Source: JBDHWG01 sp039810085
Lineage (GTDB): Bacteria > Chloroflexota > Anaerolineae > Epilineales > JAHCIE01
DNA: 64,000 nt
Assembly: GCA_039810085.1 (NCBI GenBank)
Contig: JBDHWG010000002.1
Location: 62,001 to 126,000 of the forward strand
Reading direction: 5' to 3'
Below are positions 59,701-64,000 of the stretch, in pieces (the stretch's first letter is position 1; the number at the start of each line of letters is the position of its first letter). Both the position numbers and the translations under genes were made by a program. The notes under the pieces are model-generated. The model saw only the letters and a list, made by a program, of their open reading frames with translations, was not told the origin of the DNA and made no database searches.

Positions 59701-60744
59701 GCTGTCGAATTGCACAAAACGCGCTTCGATGCCCAGCGGCACATCGTCGAAGAGCATGACCTGGCGGTCGTCGCTGACGCGCACATCAAGCTTCTGATCC
59801 TTGAGCAAGTACCACATGCGGTGCCACTGCGGGTTGGTCTGTTGTCCGCCAAGCTGCAGGCGCAGATCGACTTCACTCTGGTAGCCTGGCACCGCCAGCG
59901 TGACAGGTTCGTGGGTTATCGTGTCCTCGCCCAGGCCCAGTGTCTTGAGATAGCGGTCTGCCTCATACATCACCAGGCCGAAATGGGTCCCTTCCGTCTG
60001 GCCGTAGTAGCTCACTTTCATAGTCCCAGACGGGTTACGCGGGTCTATCGGATCAATACTGACGCCGGCGTCCTCGTGACTCGAGTATACTGACCGCAAC
60101 GCCACGACCAGGTCGCTCGGGTCGAGCTCGGGCAGGGACGGATTGTGGACGCCTAGCAGAAAGAGACGGCCTGTCGAAGGCTCATAAACCGCGCCGGTCA
60201 GGTCATTGATGTGCGCCAGCTGGGGCAGGCTGATCGACGGAGAGAGACCGCCCAACCCACCCCCGACGTCATAGTCCTTCGACGATACGCCGAGTTGCGC
60301 CAACAGGTCCGCAGCTTTGGAGGCCGGGTTGGCCGTGTTGAATGTGTAGCGGGTGGTCTTGTCTACAGCAAAGAGGATCTGGATGCTGGGGCCTGGTGGG
60401 GGCAATGACGCGGGGGACGCGGCGGCTGAGCTGCTCCCTAACCCACCGCCAGGCGGCGCATTTGCGCCGGTCGTTGGAGCGTTACTGGCCTGTGATGCCT
60501 TTGGCCTGGCATCGGCGGCGGGCGATGAGGGGCGGCTCAGGACGGATGGCAGCGTCGGCAACTTGGCCGCTAATGGTCGCAGTGGCCCGACGAGAATCAG
60601 ACCCGCCACGAGGGCGACGAGAGCAAGGCCCACAACTGCCGCGATGATCAGCCATCGTCGAGACTTCGACGCGCGGCGGTATGTGTACGGCGTCCCACTT
60701 TCATTCGTGGGCGTGTAGCGGAGACTATCCCAATCATCGCTCAT
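56773..60744 (-). CDS. Membrane-anchored RHS/YD-like protein ending in a caspase-like domain
   Basis: A 1323-residue protein. Short cytoplasmic start, TM at 31-53 (WLIIAAVVGLALVALVAGLI), Pro/Ala/Ser linker, then an N-terminal domain (~110-400; DDVPLGIEARFVQFD, GVSIDPIDPRNPSG). YD/RHS-type repeats occupy ~630-790 (QYTFDEDGQLRSQ, DYKYDAADHLTKA, NLTYDGERLTDVSGSDG). Helical domains follow. The C-terminal ~150 residues look like a clan-CD peptidase: VDVFIIGHMD (His1206) and KTFLGCCTLTQG (Cys1237/1238), 31-32 residues apart. By the basic residues before the TM, everything after it is outside the membrane. An extracytoplasmic caspase-like domain on an RHS scaffold is unusual. GGGGAGGCGCT precedes the ATG. 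Confidence 0.8.
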   Translation of the reverse strand: MSDDWDSLRYTPTNESGTPYTYRRASKSRRWLIIAAVVGLALVALVAGLILVGPLRPLAAKLPTLPSVLSRPSSPAADARPKASQASNAPTTGANAPPGGGLGSSSAAASPASLPPPGPSIQILFAVDKTTRYTFNTANPASKAADLLAQLGVSSKDYDVGGGLGGLSPSISLPQLAHINDLTGAVYEPSTGRLFLLGVHNPSLPELDPSDLVVALRSVYSSHEDAGVSIDPIDPRNPSGTMKVSYYGQTEGTHFGLVMYEADRYLKTLGLGEDTITHEPVTLAVPGYQSEVDLRLQLGGQQTNPQWHRMWYLLKDQKLDVRVSDDRQVMLFDDVPLGIEARFVQFDSQGNKHDVAGSDPVVDAFVNHFNTHFDAFAAEKPEVGALKQLAKLLSVARWLHDNNAPVDLNWLASYPIGAETPKTTPGHAVQRSKSEQSSDKIWTQISAVFGGVDYAFRNKPLPLKEDGSVRGIREAVENTPLDSAKTSANGDGKTVTGVAISMQPTLLPGALTVREKVMDIAVKGQLPLNTVIGYTSVDQETSPLGKGWRLEQKRMTLDGGDTFIMNGQPIKLYDSLTVVDDATGRQQRFYNTKRIDGDGRIIYAAEGNAAPSEIRYDRETHTFVHQDGLDQYTFDEDGQLRSQARDGEHIDYKYDAADHLTKAAHSSGGQIEFQYDNNKLTHIVGSNGKSANLTYDGERLTDVSGSDGRVLRVNYANGSPSRFQLQDKVIVTRIDDIGRVTWYQDNGSVHAISYNPDGSMIEVVRDSQRRTITIQRNRQAKVTEVSVTETKQTADPAEARKALQGVKLELNSILYQALSDSSKLDWSGFAKQGSKTAIIELTGKFALRFAGDTAVIDGRLDSKEAQDALVKAQPALTQLKERGYATRLLDVQSGAVGGVNEGAAEVVVLVAGTDGALVERHFDRLAHPQDDAVRLVADVGAQAKGLRVTGIFEVDTKTDGADSRRTFAWLTGGGELAPTSPEVMTKGQELAQVQATSHESGRQVTREMSMLMRDAIEATFTQQAPAADPHDILQRVDEFYPGLRVIGDAAVRERVKGAVEASLSRAGQSGEVVKLPPIYDEQFRWLLPGDGPVLLDMRPDLGAFAHNELGANNVRLVGETSTPLHARAVINAEANIMPSQMVVVNLEDPRLTPEEAERSRAAFDTAVEPLKRQGAQIVGIRGQANDREKVLAELSRPGVDVFIIGHMDANNNMVSKGGKISPNDITQARGDKTFLGCCTLTQGLADVAVRAGVDTATGTTEDIVPQQTYDWIAFVAKQFETRPQGMRLSEINHLYRIKTLRDGVGAPLLPMSVGPQSVAPVEG

Positions 60745-60787
60745 AGCGCCTCCCCATGCGATAAGCCCTCAAGCGCCCCAGCATTTC

Positions 60788-61519
60788 CTACGTCTTCGCC
60801 GCGCTTTCGTTTGGCCCAGTTTGTAGACCCAGTTGACGAGTAACCTCTTGCGTTGACAACGTCAGAGGTTCACCCAAGGCGAGGCACACGCGGCCCACAA
60901 TCCGGCTCATGGTTCGATTAGCGTAATGCACGATCCACACTTCGCGCACCAGCATCCGACCGATATTCCGGCGCGCAACCTCGCGCAGCCCCGCCGCGAA
61001 TCGCTCGCGCTCAACGGCCGAGGCAAAGGGCTGTGCGTTGTTCAGGTAGCCGATAGAGACGTGCAACCCGGTCTGATGCTTTGGCGCATCGAATCGCGGA
61101 TAGTGCGCCAAACAGGCCGCGAGACGCTGCGCCAGCGTATCCTCATTGGCGAGCACCATCCCGCTGTCCGCCAGGTGAACGCCACCAAGCGCCAATTGGA
61201 AAGGCGCGGCGCGGCTGCATATAGTAGCCACATCGGCGATGAAGCCAGGCAAGTCGGCCGGCAGCTCGGAGACCTCAAGTGGCGGGGCGTCGCGGTATCG
61301 CCCCCGCAGCGGTGCGGCTAGGGTCACATGCAGCTGCGGCGTTTCATACCAGACGAAGCGCCCCGGCAGCAAGCCCTCCAGGTCGTCTTGAATCGCCTGA
61401 ACGCGATCACAGAGGGGTTCGGCGAGAGGCAAGCCCGCGACAAGACTGAGGCCATAGCTCGTTGCGCTGTTTCTGGCGGTGGTCTCGCGCACCTTGTCCT
61501 CGTCCAGCCATACGCCCAC
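60788..61519 (-). CDS. 2H phosphoesterase (LigT/CPDase-like)
   Basis: A 243-residue cytoplasmic protein with the two motifs that define the 2H superfamily: QLHVTLAAPL (His64, Thr66) and GLHVSIGYLN (His153, Ser155). The spacing of about 89 residues is typical. Members hydrolyse cyclic phosphates, 2'-5' linkages or ADP-ribose derivatives. Some cleave signalling oligonucleotides, which would be meaningful beside a CHAT/RHS conflict module, but substrate is unknown. It lies 43 nt upstream of the RHS gene and 47 nt downstream of the lipoprotein gene. Confidence 0.87.
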   Translation of the reverse strand: MGVWLDEDKVRETTARNSATSYGLSLVAGLPLAEPLCDRVQAIQDDLEGLLPGRFVWYETPQLHVTLAAPLRGRYRDAPPLEVSELPADLPGFIADVATICSRAAPFQLALGGVHLADSGMVLANEDTLAQRLAACLAHYPRFDAPKHQTGLHVSIGYLNNAQPFASAVERERFAAGLREVARRNIGRMLVREVWIVHYANRTMSRIVGRVCLALGEPLTLSTQEVTRQLGLQTGPNESAAKT

Positions 61520-61566
61520 GTCCTTAGCCTCCGCCTGCCCTATCGCGCAGCACTTACGAACGGGAA

Positions 61567-62070
61567 TTACTGTCTCGTCACACTGATCCGCGCCTGTTCC
61601 GTTGCTCCGGGCGGTAGTAGTGTGCCAACATAGGTCTTGGTTTTCCGTGTTTCAGTAAGGTAGTCCTCAAAGGCTTTGTTGGCGCCCCGGTCGGCCGTGA
61701 CGATTACCAACTGAAATACCTGGCCCTTGGATTGAGCACAGTCCCCGAACTGAACATTGCCTCGCCAAGTACCCTCTGCTTTTACAGCAGACTTACCAGA
61801 GCCTTGCGGTGTATCTTGCGGGTGGTATACACCATCCACATAGACAAGAGGCCATATCGCGTCCGTAACACTTGGCGGGTAAGCGCCTTCAATCGCAAGT
61901 CTACATGGCACTTCCTGTCCATCCTTTAGATTTGTTAGTGTAACAGTTCCCGTTCCAGTGCTAGCTGCCGGTTGGCTCGGCGAGCCTCCTCCCCCACAAC
62001 CGCTGAGCGCGAGCAGGATGACGAAAAGCAGCGCAACGACTCGCCACGACACTCTATCAAGTATTCGCAT
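61567..62070 (-). CDS. Lipoprotein sharing a domain with the neighbouring CHAT-like membrane protein
   Basis: A 167-residue exported lipoprotein. Signal sequence VVALLFVILLALSGC gives the lipobox L-S-G-C with the modified Cys. The mature ~130-residue domain (GQEVPCRLAIEGAYPPSVTD, AIWPLVYVDGVYHPQDTPQG, VQFGDCAQSKGQVFQL) matches closely the C-terminal domain of the protein encoded upstream at 62,107. Two conserved cysteines in both copies may form a disulfide. I do not recognise the domain's function. The gap to the upstream gene is 36 nt. Confidence 0.85.
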   Translation of the reverse strand: MRILDRVSWRVVALLFVILLALSGCGGGGSPSQPAASTGTGTVTLTNLKDGQEVPCRLAIEGAYPPSVTDAIWPLVYVDGVYHPQDTPQGSGKSAVKAEGTWRGNVQFGDCAQSKGQVFQLVIVTADRGANKAFEDYLTETRKTKTYVGTLLPPGATEQARISVTRQ

Positions 62071-62106
62071 GATATCCTCCCCTCACATTTTCATATTGAC
62101 ATGCAA

Positions 62107-64000
62107 TCACTGCCGCACAACCTCGACCCGCAGTCGTATGTCGGCACCATCGGGTAGTAGCATCCCCGGGAAGGATTGGGTCTTGCGGGTTTCCGCCAGA
62201 TAGTTCTCGAATGCTGCATTTGCGCTACGATCCGCTATAACGATCAGCAGCTCAAACCGGTCTCCTCTCGAGAGAGTGCAGTCGCCAAATTGAACGACAG
62301 ACTCCCAGGTACCGTTTGTCTTTTGCGCAGGCTTGCCCGAACCTTGAGGCGTATCTGCTGGATGGTACAAGCCATTCACATAGATCACAGGCCAGATCGC
62401 ATCTGTGACATCGGGAGTATACATACCCCTAATAGCAGTTCTGCACGGCACTTGTTGGCCAGGCTGCACGGTGGCAAGCGTGACTTTGTCGTCTCCGACA
62501 ATCATCGTGGGCGTTGTGGGCGTGGGCCCGGTTACTGGAATTGTTGGGGGAGGCAGCGCGATTATTGGAGCCTGCTGCTTATCGAACATCCCGGGTAGTA
62601 GAAATACTGCGACAACCACGACGGCAATCAAGACAGCTGCAATTGATAGTACGTACTTCCAAGAAGCCCATGTTGGCCGCCCAGGCACGGTTACTGTCGT
62701 TGTTGTTTCCAAGGGCAAAGGAGGTGTTAATGTGGGCGACGGAGTGGAGGAGGGCGGGGCCGAGTCTTCCAATGTGGGCGACGAAGTGGAGGATATCGGG
62801 GCCGAGTCTTGCAATGTGGGCGACGGAGTGGAGGATATAGGAGTCGAGTCTTGCAATGTGGGCGACGGAGTGGAGGCGATAGATGATATACCTGGTGTAG
62901 CCGGTAGACATGGACATGGGTGCGTGACGATGCGCGAGTAGACAATTGGCGTTGCCATCTCAATCTCCCAGGGCAGTTTCAGGTCCCGAATGGCAACGCG
63001 GCCCTTGGTTGTCTGTACTGCTAAACACTCTAGGGAGTAGTAATCCGCCCGATCTGAGGGACCTGTCAGGAAGGCATCTACAAAGGCGCGGGCAGCCTTC
63101 GTGGAGATGGTCGTCTGCATGGCAATGACGACGCCCGCCTTGAGCAGCAGGAGGTCGAGATCTTCCTGGTCCAGTTTACCCAGGTCGCAGACCAACAGGA
63201 ATAGGATATCTATCTGTCTGTGTGGCAAGTGCTCCGTGAAGTCAGAGATGGGCGAGGCTTGGAATTTTCCCGACCCTTCTTTGAAAGAAAGGACACCCGC
63301 CTCTCCATGCGTGATTAGCATAAGAAGCCCGGTCGATGGAGCGTCTACCAACGTTGCCTTAAGGCTGTCTAAATCCCCATTGGTGGTGGAAAGCCGACCA
63401 ACCTCGCTGAACCACCTCCGCCGCGTCCCTGTCACGGCGCTAATTTGCTCAATAAAGTCCTCTAAATTGTCATGACGGACATACTGGATCAGCCACTTTG
63501 ATTCGTTGGTTCCACACAACCGATGAGCTGCTGACACGTCCTCTGGCCTAATCCGAATAATTGAGATCTTCTCATAGCAGCCTGAAAAAGGAGATTTCTT
63601 GCCTAGAAGATAAATGGTCTCCCAGTTATACCTCTGTATGTCCGCGCACAAAGCAAGCTCAATGATGAGGCAGTCGGACGAACGAACAACATTCTTCCAC
63701 CAGCCCCGAAGCCCTTCGGCATTCTCTTCTCCCCAGACATCTGCTTCCCAGAATACTTCGGCGAGTTTGCCAGCCTGCTCTACCAGGACGGCTCTAAACT
63801 CCTCAATCGTTTCTAGCACAGCCTCAGATTGCTCCAATTCTCTATCTGGCTTGTAATCTGTCCCCTTCTGGAACCGTTCCTGGAATTTCCGAAGGTATTG
63901 CTTATGCTTATCAATCTTTTTGTACGTCTTGTTGGCTTCAAGCTCCGCGACCGTGCTCCACGTGCCCTCTGTACACGGCGGCGTCTCGAGGCCCGCTGGT
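62107..64000 (-). CDS. CHAT-like membrane protein with extracytoplasmic domain (5' end outside the window)
   Basis: The frame is open to the window edge, so the start lies beyond 64,000; the TTG at 63,837 is not a real start. The cytoplasmic part has a CHAT-like core: STGLLMLITHGEAG (His codon 63,307-63,309) and IDILFLLVCDLGK (Cys codon 63,187-63,189), 40 residues apart, then LKAGVVIAMQTTISTKAARA. A Ser/Thr/Pro repeat linker, one TM (WKYVLSIAAVLIAVVVVAVF) and a C-terminal domain outside follow. That domain is the same as in the lipoprotein downstream. The CHAT match is divergent but keeps both catalytic residues. The gene is AT-richer than most of the operon. Confidence 0.75.
   Translation of the reverse strand, partial: PAGLETPPCTEGTWSTVAELEANKTYKKIDKHKQYLRKFQERFQKGTDYKPDRELEQSEAVLETIEEFRAVLVEQAGKLAEVFWEADVWGEENAEGLRGWWKNVVRSSDCLIIELALCADIQRYNWETIYLLGKKSPFSGCYEKISIIRIRPEDVSAAHRLCGTNESKWLIQYVRHDNLEDFIEQISAVTGTRRRWFSEVGRLSTTNGDLDSLKATLVDAPSTGLLMLITHGEAGVLSFKEGSGKFQASPISDFTEHLPHRQIDILFLLVCDLGKLDQEDLDLLLLKAGVVIAMQTTISTKAARAFVDAFLTGPSDRADYYSLECLAVQTTKGRVAIRDLKLPWEIEMATPIVYSRIVTHPCPCLPATPGISSIASTPSPTLQDSTPISSTPSPTLQDSAPISSTSSPTLEDSAPPSSTPSPTLTPPLPLETTTTVTVPGRPTWASWKYVLSIAAVLIAVVVVAVFLLPGMFDKQQAPIIALPPPTIPVTGPTPTTPTMIVGDDKVTLATVQPGQQVPCRTAIRGMYTPDVTDAIWPVIYVNGLYHPADTPQGSGKPAQKTNGTWESVVQFGDCTLSRGDRFELLIVIADRSANAAFENYLAETRKTQSFPGMLLPDGADIRLRVEVVRQ
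62729..62882 (-). repeat. 42-bp tandem repeat in the linker of the CHAT-like membrane protein
   Basis: Units begin at 62,729, 62,771, 62,813 and 62,855 (last partial), each starting AATGTGGGCGACGRAGTGGA. They encode a 14-residue Ser/Pro/Thr unit (SPTLQDSTPISSTP type). In frame, so copy-number change would only lengthen or shorten the juxtamembrane linker. Confidence 0.88.

Noticed and set aside
62729..62882. Regular repeats suggestive of a CRISPR array
   Set aside because: Units are directly adjacent without unique spacers and encode an in-frame protein linker.

Overview
This 64 kb window is GC-rich bacterial chromosome, most likely from a member of the Chloroflexota. That placement is an inference. 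It rests on a LuxR/MalT-type STAND regulator, small proteins of a type I associate with this phylum, and a tubulin-like/vWA/GTPase/WXG100 gene set. No rRNA, tRNA, CRISPR array or intact insertion sequence was seen.

Left part (1-19,700): ordinary chromosome in short, mixed-strand units. It holds a VOC protein facing a MOSC-PPOX pair, an AT-richer membrane protein of unknown function, a Bcp-type peroxiredoxin, and a cold-shock protein plus an RRM protein with a clear promoter, a leader attenuator-like hairpin and a strong terminator. Then come an acidic small protein and an erythromycin-esterase-like enzyme, a secreted seven-repeat beta-propeller, a thioesterase, an orphan winged-helix regulator, a MalT-like regulator, a nitroreductase, a DAGK-type lipid kinase, DUF1643, an M20 peptidase, an SLC13-type transporter and two small proteins. 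Several good sigma-70 promoters (TTGACA-like, 17 nt, TATACT/TAAACT-like) are readable here. A transposase/CHAT gene remnant marks the border.

Centre (19,694-47,992, minus strand): an 11-gene run with gaps of 10-102 nt or 4-nt overlaps, so probably one operon of about 28 kb. In transcription order it encodes a giant coiled-coil protein, a metallophosphoesterase, a membrane vWA protein, a tubulin/FtsZ-like protein with zinc ribbons, a 1910-aa vWA/propeller/tubulin-like membrane fusion, a membrane kinase-like coiled-coil protein, a WXG100-like protein, a helical protein ending in a ParB-like domain, a second WXG100-like protein, a TM/WD40 protein, and an FtsK/EccC-like ATPase.

Centre-right (48,157-49,538, plus strand): an ECF sigma factor and a zinc-finger anti-sigma candidate, divergent from the first operon and convergent with the second. 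They are the obvious candidate regulators.

Right (49,520-64,000, minus strand): a second long run. In transcription order it encodes a CHAT-like membrane protein that runs off the window, a lipoprotein sharing its C-terminal domain, a 2H phosphoesterase, a membrane RHS/YD-like protein ending in a caspase-like His/Cys dyad, a CHAT-TPR protein, a zinc-finger GTPase, a GAP1-like protein, a coiled-coil membrane protein, and a MotB/ExbD-like stator candidate.

The tubulin-like + vWA + GTPase + OmpA/MotB-like core matches the membrane-remodelling system proposed by Makarova and Koonin (2010). What looks unusual is its physical combination with type VII-like components, three clan-CD peptidase homologues plus a remnant, a kinase and an ECF switch. 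A reasonable hypothesis is an envelope-spanning surveillance, remodelling or secretion machine: external vWA/propeller/protease sensors, a cytoplasmic tubulin/GTPase core, an ion-driven stator, and an FtsK/WXG100 export arm.
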